Origin: Antitrichia curtipendula | Taxonomy: Eukaryota; Streptophyta; Bryopsida; Hypnales; Leucodontaceae | Length of the DNA stretch: 64,000 nt | NCBI GenBank assembly: GCA_951230915.1 | Contig: OX579637.1 | Span: 18,166,001 to 18,230,000, forward strand | Reading direction: 5' to 3' | Part shown: in pieces, positions 24,901-37,017 of the stretch | Layout of the letters: every line of letters starts with the position of its first letter | Numbering within the stretch: the first letter of the stretch is position 1 | Position numbers and translations under genes: made by a program | The notes under the pieces: generated by a model | The model's database searches: none | Seen by the model: the letters and a program-made list of their open reading frames with translations, nothing else | What the model was told of the DNA's origin: nothing

Positions 24901-25540
24901 ACAACACATGTGCAAGTTCATATTTTTTACTTTGCACCTTCACCAAGGAGAATCAATCCCGCTATCTCCTTTAACTTTTGGTAAACTAGGAATCTTCCAA
25001 ACAACATAAAATCTTGGCGAACCGATTGCGCCGCTGGATTCTTGGCACAACTTTTACCTCTAATCACTGTACTTAGGATGTATATGCCCTTCACTAGTCC
25101 GTCTTGAGTTTTCTTCACTTGCGAACTAACAAATGGGATTTCTACTATTTCGTCAATGGAATGGGAAAACTAAAACCTTTCTTTGGGAATCTATTCAGGG
25201 TTTTCACATAGTTTCCTCAGACTAATTTAGCCAATATGTGTCTACATGCACAACAGGTTTAGACAAGAAGGCATTTCTACTAAAACACACAAACTATGTA
25301 CAACTTGTGGGTTTCTACCCTATTTACATGCGGAATTAGGTTGTTATTGTACGAAAACATACTAAATAGGACCTTATGCCATATTGGTATGTGACATATG
25401 TGGTTTGGTCCAACACTCTTTTAAAGTCTTTTTGTATTATAAATAACATTCAAAGTGTAAGAAATCCAAAAAGAAATAAATAATAAGTTCCGAATATGGA
25501 ACTTACACACGGACGCTATGGGCTACAATTCATGGGAGTT
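21930..25540 (+). repeat. Dispersed non-coding repeat family, copy B (uninterrupted)
   Basis: This is the complete local example of the family. Its first two-thirds match 12,340-14,468 and its last third matches 19,139-19,960. It contains no coding region; the small open frames near 23,090 and 24,824 have no recognisable domain. The exact ends are not defined, because neither inverted nor direct terminal repeats were found. Confidence 0.65.
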
Positions 25541-26159
25541 CATTTTTTGGCCTTTTAAGAAGTGTTGATGATCTAGGAATTCAAATGGAACATTTCATTA
25601 TATGTTGGTTATGACATTGTCAATTAAAATTTAAGAAATATGAAGCATGTGGTAATCCTATTTAGTTCACTAGTGCACTTGAGATACAATCATGTATGAT
25701 AGTGATGATACAATATTAAATAAAAAAGAAGTACACATACAATCATCATTATGATAACCAGAGATATTTATAGATTTTTGCATTGCAATGTGCAGCAAGC
25801 CAGAAACGATACAATTAACCTATACTTCCATCACTTGCAAACCTCTACACTGGTTACCTAAAGAACCTCGGCCATCATCTTCAAACTTCCATTCAAGTGC
25901 TCAAACGGTCTTCTGGTTCTACTTCATCTGTTAATGCCCCCATTCCACTATTCAAACAACTTGAACTCCGGATTTCATGGGTTGACATATTTGCCCAATG
26001 AGCATCTTGAATGCACACATTATAATTTATCGGTGCTTCATCGCAGTTGCTATCATAGTCATTTTCTTCATCTTCCCTTACAAAACTTTTTTCATCGGTA
26101 CTGTGCTATGAGGATTGATGTCCTTCAACCTCTAAATTCTCATTTTGAAGATCCGCAAT

Positions 26160-29100
26160 TGCCCTTCTTCTTTTCTAGTTCCTGCTCACTATCTTCTTGT
26201 GTGGCTTTGTTGTAGGGTTCTCAACATCTGAATTTATAGTTGGGCCCCTTGGAACTCTTGACACAACAATTGCCAATGGTGTCCTAGTGGGTCCTAGAGT
26301 ATATGTTTCAAGAAACGGTGCTATGACCACTTTGGGATCTCTTACTCCAATTCTACAAGAAACACATGGAGGTGGTTTAGAGAAAGATGTTCTAACTGTT
26401 TTTTTGCCTCTACAAGAACCACAAAGAGGCAATGCATATTTACCACTTGCCATTGGATGAAAGGCTTGAGGGAGCCTACCACCACTAGTAGTATGAGAAA
26501 TATTTTGCGCCTCAACTCGAGTATTCCCCGTTGAGCCAGACCGATCTTTAACATGTCTGGATGAAGGAGGGGAAGATTAGCTTGCAAAAGAGTTTCCAAA
26601 ATATTGCGTCGATGAGTCCCTCCTACAAGGGACTGTAGCGAAAGTCATTTGCAAGATGGAAGTGCAACTAACTTGCATTTGGCATGGAACGTTGTCCTCT
26701 CCTATACGTACACGTGAAGAGGTCAAAATGCATTGCATCATCAAACCTCATTTCATATGTTAGAATTTTGTGGGACACTTGTGTAACCTCTACAGTCTTA
26801 CCATGGCGCCCTGCTACAATTCACAAGCCTCTGCTGCTACCTTCATCTCTAGTAATGCCATTGTTTCTTGGAGGAGGATTATGATCCCGTAGTCTCCAAC
26901 ATCCAGAAATAGCGTCACCCACATCAATGTCGTCCTCATCAAGGCCATCTCCGTAGTACTCTCAGGATTCTTCAAAACGATCCATACCTTCCCTCCACAA
27001 TTCTATATTTGCCTCGTACATTGGAGGTGCCCGATTCACTTCAATGTTGTCATCTTCTTCATCTGCTGCTTTCATCGAATTTGCGACTAGGTTTGTCTAC
27101 AGGGATGGGGCCAAGAACATTTGAATCAGAATCCTTTGAGCACCAAAGGATGTTCTCATCGTAGAAGCAAGTTTGATTGCCCCTGGCTTTTCATGAAGGA
27201 CACAACTATTAGTATAGATGTATACTAAAGATTCTGCCTTTTCTATTGCGAGGCGATTCCTGCTCTTGTTGTAAATAAAGGAATACATACTCTAGCCTCA
27301 TTCACAAGATGATGCCAAATATGTGAGGGATAAAACACGTATAGCCACTTTCGACAACGCCTTGTCTCCAACCCTGTGCCACCATTGGTGGGCTTGCATA
27401 TTGTTTTTTCAGATGTCAGGTGACTCTTCAAGGATGTACTGTCTACTACGCTCTTTGTATTGTGTTAGTTCCACCATGCAATCATCAAAGTGCACGCCCC
27501 CTGGCTCCTCCAATAGGCAGATGAAACGATACAAAGTACGAAGGGCAGGTCCATCTCCTTTAAGATATGGCTGGTTCCTGAGAAATGGATTCAGAACTGC
27601 ACGAGCATAATGAAGATCATTGAACATTATAGCCCATTTTGCATCGAATGTGTCTTCCAAAATGGTAGCTATTGCGTGCAATAACTAGAACTGTACCTCT
27701 TTCAAAATGCGCACGTGTAGTTGTAAATTGAGCATTGTGAACCACACTTGGCCTATAGCTGGTGCTTTGCCATCAAATATATATAAGGCTTTCAACGCAT
27801 CTAAAAACATGAAGCAGTAATCTCTGCATCGGATCTAGAAGTTCTTGTCTTCAATGGTTTTTTTCACATAGTCACCTAAAAAAGCTACCTGTGCACCATC
27901 TTGTGTATTTTTTAGGCCCGCCAAGAAGTTTTGACACGACGGTATTTTATCAAGTCTTGCATCACTATTTTCAGTTCCAGCAACCAAGAAATTATGAGGA
28001 CATGAAAAACGAAGCAAGTATTTGGTGGCATAATCAATTGCTTCTTAGAGCTGAGCTGCCAAAAAGTAGCCATTATTGCATGATAGTTTCTGATAAACTT
28101 GACCACTAGTCTTGCTTGATCAATTAAATCCTTGAACGAAGTAACCTTGAACCAATCCTCCATGAAGAGATCTAGGGCATGTGCCAAACAACTTGCCTTA
28201 GTGATATGCAGATATGTTTTTTGAATATCATTGAGTGCTCCAAGCATGTTTGTCGCATTGTCCGTACAAATTTGGATTACATTCATGGGTCCCACCTTCT
28301 CAATGAATACTTTCATCTAGTCAGCAATGTAAGCTATGCTTTTAATATTCTCTGTAGTGTCAATGGATCCCAGAAATACATCCTCTGTAGGACATGACAT
28401 CATCACATTCATGAGGGGACGTCGGTTGACATCATCCCAACCGTCACTGCAAATAGTCACCTCGTAATTTTGAATCGCAAAATTTGTCTTGGTTTTAATC
28501 ATGTTCTCAATTTGTAGCCTCTTCGATTCAATCAAACAAGTCCGTAACTGATGGTAAGAAGGTGGAGAATAATCAAAAGAAGCCACTGAAGTTGCACACA
28601 CATCCTCGATGAACACAAGGTTTATTAGCCACATTAAACGCCACATTTGCTTCGTAGAAGAAACTAGCCCATTTATCATCCTATTCCTTCTTCTTTGCAA
28701 TATTCATGGCATTAACTAAACATTGTTGATGTAGAAGGCCAGATCTTGTGGATGCGATGCAGTAAGACTACTGGATTTGGGCTTATTTTCAGGTCCTTTG
28801 CTTTTATAAAACCCATTTCCACACCCTCCTCCTGATACTGCATTATAAGTCAATTGGCTTGAACTCGGCGTTCTAAAGCCTTTGTTGGGAGCAGTAGGCA
28901 TTGACTTTGCATCTCGCATGTCTTTAGCTTGCATTTGATGTGGAACAAAATTTGCACAATTGAAAAATCTTGATCATATAACACAAGGTATGTTAGGACA
29001 CACCGACTTCTCCAACTTTCACATGTACCCCATATGCACAAAAGCTCACTTGCGTTTGTAGCTAAGTGTGCCACCACAAAAATTGCAACTCACATTTGTC

Positions 29101-29162
29101 CCGCACTTTGAAAACTGATACCATGGTTCCCACTCCTTCGTTTGCTTGCGTGAATTTGTCAT
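26160..29162 (-). pseudogene. hAT-family transposase with BED finger and DUF659 domain, disrupted
   Basis: Reading leftwards, an ATG at 29,162 opens MTNSRKQTKEWEPWYQF and the first half of a BED zinc finger (CNFCGGTLSYKR). After a frame change comes a Ser-rich linker, then the DUF659 region at 28,700-28,320 with NYEVTICSDGWDDVNRRPLM and EDVFLGSIDTTE. It continues as VIQICTDNATNMLGA and ASCLAHALDLFMEDW (28,316-28,130). The C-terminal hAT dimerisation region is visible at about 27,680-27,200, with TILEDTFDAKWA, then YSFIYNKSRNRLAIEKAESL and VYIYTNS. An acidic, polar tail continues to about 26,170. At least four stops or frame changes separate these blocks, so no full-length transposase can be made. 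Terminal inverted repeats and an 8-bp target duplication, expected for hAT, were not located. Confidence 0.8.
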
Positions 29163-29394
29163 TTTGAATTCCAAAAGTAAAGGGTTTCTTTAATGTCTTC
29201 TAATACTTTGTAACAATAACAGTAGTTAGCGCCAGTTCTTTGCCTGAACTGATTTTGACATCACCTCATTAGAAAACAAGGGCTGTCTTCCACCAATTAA
29301 ACTCTATCAAGGAGCTCCAAAAGAAGTCCAAGTATAGAGGCCAGGGCGGAAAACGTGAGTCTGCTGTTGGGGATTCTTCTTTTTATATCCTATT

Positions 29395-29890
29395 GTTGGA
29401 TGGGCGTGGACAGATATTGTAAAAGCGTGGACGAAGTGTCTGGACGCGGACGGAATTCTTTATGGTAGAAACTTAGAGTGTTGGGGCACAAACGCTATTG
29501 AACGTCCGCACTTAGGCGTAATAGGCCAAGGCACGGATGTTGTTTCCAAATTGACGTCAGGTTTGAGTTTTGGATTCTAAAGCCTAGGCATGGACTCTAT
29601 TGTAGAAGTCCGCGTCCATACAAACCAAGTAAAGACCCAGTCCTAAATTCAGACTTCATGTCCACACCTAAGCTTGATAGTCCACTCCCACACATCTACG
29701 CCCATACCACCTGCAATTGATAGAGTCTACGTCCATACAACCTGCAGTCAATAGCATCTGTGCCCATACTATCGACGATCGATAGCGTCCACGTCCTAAC
29801 CACCTGTAGACGATAGCATCCATGCCCATACCACTTGCAAATAATGGCGTCCGTGCCCATATTGCCTACGTCCAAAAATTGACCACCTGC
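29395..29890. repeat. Phrase-repeat island with an embedded 31-bp tandem array
   Basis: GGGCGTGGACAG, GCGTGGACG, GGACGCGGACGG and GGCACGGATG occur in the left part on the plus strand. The right part is dominated by complementary phrases (CGTCCACGTCC, CCCATACCACC). The island therefore switches strand near 29,620. Confidence 0.6.
29693..29847. repeat. 31-bp tandem repeat, five units
   Basis: Units start at 29,693, 29,724, 29,755, 29,786 and 29,817. Each has a CATC/CGTCC-type start, a CCCATACCACCTGC-type middle and ends in GATAG or AATAG. A sixth unit is partial. The exact period with 20-30 percent divergence indicates an old tandem expansion. Confidence 0.85.
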
Positions 29891-30358
29891 AACCCGACGG
29901 TGTTGTGTTGACAATGGTTTCCCTCGGGAAATCACGAGGATTCTGGCTGCAATCAGAAATGGCTTAGAAAATAATGAAATTCTAGTCATGTAAATTCTTC
30001 AAACTTAATCGTCAAATCTTTAAGCTACTCCCCGTTGGCCTATCTTGTAGTGGTTTTAATTGGATTCAAAGGTTAAGATAGGTGATAAGAAATCCGGTTT
30101 TCGGGTAGGTAAAATGAGACGGCTAGACCACAAGCTGAACCGTTCGAGGGATTGGATCCTAACTTTCAAACCCACAGTGATTAGCAATTGTGCCTCACTA
30201 ATGGGAACAACAAAAAAATACAACCATGTAGATGATGAACCCCACTTCATTGTATCCACAATACAAAAAGAGGCTAAGCAATGGTTTCATCCACGCCACC
30301 TGCAACAACAAAGTTTACGAGAAAAGACAAGCCCCAAGCCACAACACACAAGTCTTTG

Positions 30359-30386
30359 TCTCCAACTCCAACTCCAACTCCAACTC
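30359..30386. repeat. TCCAAC hexanucleotide microsatellite
   Basis: Four and a half tandem TCCAAC units inside an otherwise unrecognised open frame (30,060-30,413 plus), whose Leu-Gln-rich C-terminus is a by-product of the repeat. Confidence 0.85.
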
Positions 30387-31328
30387 TTCCTTCAACTTCA
30401 ACTCATTGACTGAACTTTGACTAGGTGTCACCAATGCTTTACAACTCCAGATGACATGAGTGGTATCTTTTTGGAAAGCTTCTACAATTCTCTACTTCTC
30501 CTCCAAATCTCAAATCATTCCAACACTTTGTCTGATTTCTATGGCCACCCGAAGTTTTGGCCTCTAAAATTGAGAGCAGTAGACCCTTCTTCACTTCAAC
30601 ACACACAACTCTCTCATAAATATTTCAAATAGTACAAATGATAGTTTCTTAAAAAGTTAACAAAATTTCTTCCAGACCCTCAAATTTTCATTGCAAACCA
30701 AAGAAATTTCCGTCTTCTATGGTTGGTCGAAGTCTCTGACCCTTTTTGTGGAAGGCAGCAGACCTTCCTCTACTCAAACTAGTACAAATCTCAATTTACA
30801 ATTTCAATTCAAGCAAGAAAGAATTTTTTGAAAGCATAACACCATGATATACAATTCTTCCAATTTTTATTTCAAACTTCTCAATACACAACACTATGGT
30901 TCCTCAGACATTTGGGCCTTATCAACAACAAGAAAGAAAATGAATAGGGTTCCCCCTTTTCCTCTACCTTATCTACTATCTATATCACACAAGTCAATTG
31001 GATTTCAACCCATGTCTTGACCATGTGGCTCCCCTAATGTCCACTGGTCGTGAATTTTGACCATAAGACTAATTCCAAATTTCTAGTTAGAAAATAATTC
31101 ACCTCAAAGTATTTAGAGGATAACTATTTGAATATTTTCCTTATACAACTTCATAAACACAAATTTAATTTATAAAAAATACTCTAAGTATAAAATAAAG
31201 AACTAGAAACTAACATATGTCTAGTAGAGGTTAAAAAAAAGAGTTCCAATCAAAATATCACTCCATCTTTAAAAACTTGAAAATGCGTTTGATGGTAGCA
31301 GCGACATAATCGGCACGATCCACCTTAG

Positions 31329-31754
31329 TTAAAGGATTAACGGCCCTTCCAACCATCGTTGATGACCACGACTTCCCTTGATAAGGTTGATCATGCAATA
31401 ATATTGATTGATGTTCAAACCTTCAAAGCAACCTTCAAATGTTACTTTACAACTGTTGGACTCAACACATCCAACCTGCAATAAAATCACCAATGCTCGA
31501 GTGTCTTGTTGAAGATTTTTGTACCATCGTTTTTCCACGCGAGGTTGCTTCGGTGGTCGAGATGGTCCAGCTTCATCTTGTGAACATCCATACAGCAATG
31601 ACAGATCCAGCAACAGTTGAAGTTGTTCCACCATTTGCGATAAAGGAAACTCAAAGTTATGCTTCGGTTGAGATTCTTCATCTTGAGACTCAGAAAAAAC
31701 CCTCCAATTCAACATAGTATGACTTAAATAAAAAACCAAAAATAATAACATCAA
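31329..31754 (-). other. Open frame of unknown status
   Basis: A 141-codon open stretch contains SESQDEESQPKHNF, EAGPSRPPKQPRVEKRWYKN and a Cys-poor remainder. The charged, Pro-rich linker looks protein-like, but an overlapping frame on the other strand is also open and no domain is recognised. It could be the N-terminal part of a transposon protein. It could equally be chance. Confidence 0.2.
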
Positions 31755-31869
31755 ATACGATAAAGCTCACAAGTGAACTCTTTACTTTATAGTTTGTCTA
31801 TCACGATAGTGAGAAACGTCACCTTAAAGCCACTCCAAATGTTGTCATTTCCTTTACTAGTAGAAACAA

Positions 31870-32545
31870 ATGCAATATTTCAATAATGCACATGGTGTAT
31901 GCAGAGGTAAGACTCAACGTATGGTAGATTGGCGATCACTCAAAAAATCTGCAAAAGGTTCAGAGAACATTGATATTCCTAGAGAATGGAAATATAAAGG
32001 GGGACTTACAAAACCAATAAAACGATGTACAACCTATAGCAGATGCGTGTGAGGAGTGGTCAAATGTCTCAAACGTTGATAATAAATTAGAATGCACATA
32101 GGAAGAGATGGTTCAAAAACTCAAAACTCTAAGAGATGTTGAACTTGAACGATTTCTCGAGGAATTCCTAGAAGGGCAGGACATTCCCGAAGGTGTTGCC
32201 TTGGGAACGGAAGAAATAGGACAATACAGCACATTTGCGAGACCATCAAATCCTAACAATCCTAAAGCTTAGCACCTCCCTGACCTTCATAGGTGGGAAA
32301 ATCTTCTAGAACAACCAATGATGATTGAGGAGGTCTCACAAATAGTAGACAATTCAATGGAGTTGACCAACCAAGACAACACATCCTTGTTGAAAGAAAT
32401 TGAAGACCTACAAATTCAACTTCAACAAAAAAAAGAAAATCACAGTATGCAAATAGAGAACTTAATGAGAGAGTTCAGTATCAAAGAAGAAGCATACCAA
32501 AAGAAGATTGAGGAGTTGGAGCAGGTCCTACAATCTGCGCATTAG
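31870..32545 (+). pseudogene. Unrecognised coiled-coil protein relic
   Basis: A first frame runs from 31,870 (GKTQRMVDWRSLKK, then IDIPREWKYKGGL). The frame then shifts by one near 32,018 and continues ADACEEWSNVSNVDNKLEC, a stop at about 32,093, EEMVQKLKTLRDVELERF, a stop at about 32,270, and a final uninterrupted part from 32,318. That last part has clear heptad spacing (LLKEIEDLQIQLQQKK, MREFSIKEEAYQKKIEELEQ), typical of a coiled coil of roughly 50 residues. Codon-like composition persists across the stops, so it is a genuine decayed gene. I do not recognise the family. Confidence 0.45.
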
Positions 32546-33089
32546 TCACATCATTAGAATGTGCAGACTTTATAATATTGTTAGGGAAGTAGATGGGTTT
32601 AGAATTATATGCATAGGAACATATTAATAACATTGTATATTTGTATATGTATTATACATAAAGGAAAAGCAAAGTTAAAGACCATATACTAGGGTTTCAA
32701 GTCATGTATAAACTTTGTAATTTTATTCTAAGTTTCAATAGAAGTGAATTCAAAAGTCACATGTTGCATCCTCAAGCTAGAATTTGCATATACAAACCAT
32801 TTGTTGCTTAATGGGGTGGTCGTGGTTTGTGCATGCACTTGCATTTAGTACATACAACAATGTAGTGAAGTAATCAATCATATACATACTTCAATCGCTC
32901 TATTTTAAAAAGTTGCTCGTGTAAAAAAGAAATTGATGTTAAATCAATTTTTCCAATTTGAGAAATATTTTAAAGTAAACTGTTGACACTATACATCCTA
33001 AAGCAAATCCCTCCAAAATATGGTGGTCATTTTTGGTGCCAATTTTGAATTTCAAGTCTACAAACAATCAGAAGATGCATTCTTTAGTT

Positions 33090-33490
33090 GGGCACCCGCA
33101 GCTTCTACAATGAATGGGCAAAAACTCAGGATTGACAGGGAGCAAACTCATGATTGACAGTGTGTAGACTCAAGGCTAACAGGACGCAGACGTCGAGGTG
33201 CGAACACTTGGGCTACAAGGGACCACAACCAAATTTTAGAAATACAAAGCGACTAGGCACGGACGCTATTGGTCTGGGTGCAAGCATAGGGAATCTTCTT
33301 GCAAATCCCAAATATGAAGCCCCTGGAGTCTTCCAAAGGCTCCTGGAAATTCAAGACATGGGGGTCAACATAGGGACATATGGGCGTGGACGCAGGGCAT
33401 GGAAATCCCCTCTTTGAACACACACATTTTTGATTGATAGGGCATGGACGCTGCGGTGTGGACTCTATCGACACGGGCGCCAAGATCAAA
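33090..33490. repeat. Phrase-repeat island (GGACGC type)
   Basis: Phrases such as GGGCACCCGCAG, GGACGCAGACG, GGCACGGACGCTATT, GGGCGTGGACGCAGGGC and GGGCATGGACGCTG recur. An open frame on each strand through it (33,154-33,417 plus; 33,253-33,516 minus) is a by-product of the composition. Confidence 0.6.
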
Positions 33491-34042
33491 TTTCCATAAC
33501 CTTGGGGGAGAACCATTTTGAAAACAACTTAGGATTCTTCTTTGGAGTAGAATGTGAGGTTCATTTAAAGGGTGGCAGTCTATACTTGGACTTCTAGGAA
33601 TTGAGTGCTAATTTCAAGAATAACTATTTGGAGGGACTATTTATACCAAGTTTGAATTGCCTTTGAAGCAAGGGACTGTTTTTAAGTTTTTAAAAGCATT
33701 GGCCTACATAATAAACCTTATGTTTAATAGAAAATGAAACATTCAATGTTGTAACTGTTTAATTTGACATTCTTGAAATCCCCCGGCCATTCAAATTAAG
33801 AAAGTTAAGACAAATCATTTCTAAAGGATTCACTTCAAGTGTATATATTTTTTTCCTTTCTAGGCCAATGGTTCTTCTTTAAATCCACTAGCCATTTAAA
33901 TGATGAAGTGGGAAAACATCTACTTTAAAAATATTTACTTCAATGAGATGTATTTTTGCTTTGTAGTGTAAATAATGGTTATTCTTTTAATTTCTTGGTC
34001 CAATTAAATGATGAAAAAGGATTTGAAGTTTCCGGTTCATGA

Positions 34043-34120
34043 GTTTTAGGGTTTAGGATTTTTTGGGTATAGGATTTAGGATTTAGAATAGTGGTTTAGG
34101 ATATAGAATTTGGTTGTATC
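34043..34120. repeat. Degenerate telomere-like heptamers
   Basis: TTTAGGGTTTAGGA, then ATTTAGGATTTAGAA and GGTTTAGGATA, resembling a decayed TTTAGGG series. Confidence 0.4.
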
Positions 34121-34194
34121 TTTTATTGGGTCATTTAATAATTGTACTTTAGAATTAAGTAGGTTTAAGAAATTGTGGACTTTATAGAGTCTGG

Positions 34195-34345
34195 TTGCAA
34201 ATGCAAGTACGTTTGGGCGCGGATGGAAGGAGCTTCATGCAAACTTTGGGATTTCTTAGTGCCTAGGCACGGACGTGAAGTTCAGGCGCGGATTTTGGGG
34301 CGCAGACATAGTGATGGGCGCGGACGCTGGGGCAAGGCGTAGACT
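34195..34345. repeat. Phrase-repeat island (GGGCGCGGATG type)
   Basis: TTTGGGCGCGGATGG, GGCACGGACGTG, CAGGCGCGGATT, GGGGCGCAGACA and GGGCGCGGACGCTGG follow within 150 bp. Confidence 0.65.
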
Positions 34346-34359
34346 TCTTGCTTTGAGGA

Positions 34360-36950
34360 CTTAGGAACAGCTCACTAAGACCTTTTGGAGGGCAAATTTT
34401 TCAAAATGACTTTGGATTCTCCATGTAAAGGCTGCCAACCTTTTCTTGGACTCCTACAACTTGAGTGTGTTTTTTTCCTAATTTTTCTTTTAAGAAAATG
34501 GAAAAAATTTGATTGCTGATTTGATTATACAGATTATTTCTATTATTAAAACAAATAAATTTGGTGAACAATTCCTACATTTTGGAAGGAGTATTTGCAA
34601 TTGACTTGAATTGTTGTCTTAAGTAAGCAGTTGTTTCATAGTTATTTAATTAGTTTAGCCCATGAATGAACTTTGTGTTTTATTAATTTCTCAAAACAAA
34701 TGTAAAAAGCCATTGTATCAAAAAGCCTAAACCACCATACAAAAATACAAAGCCAATAACCTTTGTGTTTTATTTGACATTAAGCATATAGGTTTGTAGT
34801 TGTAGAATTTGACATTCTTGATATGCTGCAATCAGAAGTCTATTAAAATGACAAACTTCCTAAACAAATAAATTGAAAGGGACCCACCTGAACTAAATTT
34901 ATTTTCGTCCGCAAAAGGCGAAGGGTTATCCTTGTTTATGTAAAAGGTAAATTACAAAAACCAAAAACTAAAGAAGGACTCACTTCAACCAATGTTAACC
35001 CCTAAATGAATTTAACTATGTTTTCACCAAAACCGCTCCAAAACTACCATTTCTAGTACAAGTACAATTTTTTTAAATAAACCTTTTTGGATACATGTAA
35101 CCATAGGATTCTGTAGTATGCTAGTTTGAAAAGATGTGCAAATATTTTAAAAGTTTCCACCGTGTAGGGTTTGCAAGATATTAGCATTTGAAGTAACAAA
35201 AGTCCTTTTTGGCCCAATAAAAATCCAGGAATCTACACTTCATGACGTCACATTTGTGCAAAAAAAAAGGCCAAAATGGTGGTTACTCTTTGAATTCATC
35301 TTTCAAATCAAGTAGAATATATGCTTGAAAATTTTCAAATCATTTGGAATTGCACAACATACAGGGAAAAAATAGTAAATAGAATGAAGTTAATAATCAT
35401 TCAAAATATTAAATTGTTAACAATTTATTTATGGAACTGAAAATTGCCAATCCCAATGGTGTAATGTTGAAAAAAATAGTCTACACATAAGATTTTTTTT
35501 TTACCAAAATATTGAAACTTGAGTTAAGCAAAGGATTTGAAGTTTGTCTTAGAGTAGAGATCCAATAATATCCCACAAAGCACAAACTCCTGCAAAATAA
35601 AACACGGCCATAACTATTGATTCATTTATCAAAATGGAATGGTTCAAAGCTTTCTAAATAATTATAAATCTAAGGATCCAATTTCAAATTTTATTTTCTT
35701 AAGAAAATATTTTTTGTAGAAGTTTTTTTTGCTGACTGGACTGCTAGACGAGTAATGAAAACACATATCATACAATAACTTTTTAACCATGTAATCAAAA
35801 GTTATGCAAATGATTGGGCCTTAAAGCTAGTCCTTGGACATGTGTTTTATGAAAATTTTAAAGGAACAAAATTAAAATTACATGTGAAGTGAGATGCCCA
35901 AATTTTCTCTATTGCCAAAAAACATAGTTTGAACATTTAGTGGTTAATTTCCTAAAAATTGCGGTTTTAAGGGAATTGCTCACTGGGTTTGTTCCGTGCT
36001 CCTCTATGTAGGCATGGTGTTTTTTGCAACTTAATTTGATTTATGAATGGAAATAGGCCAATAATATATTTTGGGTCTTTGCCTTTTTGAAGTTTACTTG
36101 CTACATTATTATGCTATTTATTATTGTCAGTGTAATATCTTTGGTCCAATTAATTCTCCACAAATACAGGAATTTAGTATCCCCATAATATTTTAAAACA
36201 ATCCTACCTTATTCTTAAATTAGGCCCAAAAAATTACTCTTTTGTAATTGAAACAAGAAGAAATTCTCAAAAAGAAACTTTGTGAAGAAAATTAAGTAAA
36301 ACCAGTACGAAATTTAATGTCAAGGACTAAATTGTAGTGTAAGTGGTCTTTTAAAAATAAATTAAGATTCACTTCAAGTAAATGAAAACAAAATGCTACC
36401 AAAAAATCTATTTAAATTAACACTAGTACATATACTATAAATTGCATGCAAAATTAAGTAATTGTTAGCAATTTAATAAAATTGCTAACAATGAAATTGA
36501 CGAGGAGGGATTTACCTTGCCCTTTAAGAATAAAAAAACACCAAATGAACATATTCAAAGTTAGAAGAAGAAAATGCCAAAAAGGAGTATCACAACCAAA
36601 ATATGTAATTATCATACAATTAAATAGTGATGGAATATATAACTATAGTGTATAGACAACCATTCTATTGGTCAAGTATATTTATTAAAAACTAAATTTA
36701 AGCATTACCAACATTGCACTTGCACATTTTACACAAAAAAATGCCATTGTATTATATAGCCGTTATATATTACAAAATTGGAAAATTGCATGACATGGTC
36801 ACTAGTTTAGTATCTATATGTTGGTGTCTATAGGTAATATAGGTAATTCCCAAAATCTATAGGCCTCTCTAATGCTATGTAGTTGTCTCTACTCTATTAT
36901 AGATAGGAGCACATGGAAGTGCATTTAATCAATTTTCATCGGGGAATCAA
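34360..36950. other. No supported gene
   Basis: AT-rich sequence without an open frame above about 60 codons, tandem array or recognisable domain. Confidence 0.5.
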
Positions 36951-37017
36951 CCATATTACTCAGCCTAGCTTCGTTGTCGTTCAACCCTAACACTACATCT
37001 TTGTCAGGTCTGTATAG

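Noticed and set aside
12340..25540. Calling the dispersed repeat family an LTR retrotransposon
   Set aside because: No reverse transcriptase, integrase, primer-binding site or polypurine tract was found, and the copies share no terminal direct repeats that I could identify.
26197..26460. Plus-strand ORF opposite the hAT tail
   Set aside because: It is a shadow of the minus-strand reading frame, which continues the transposase C-terminal tail.
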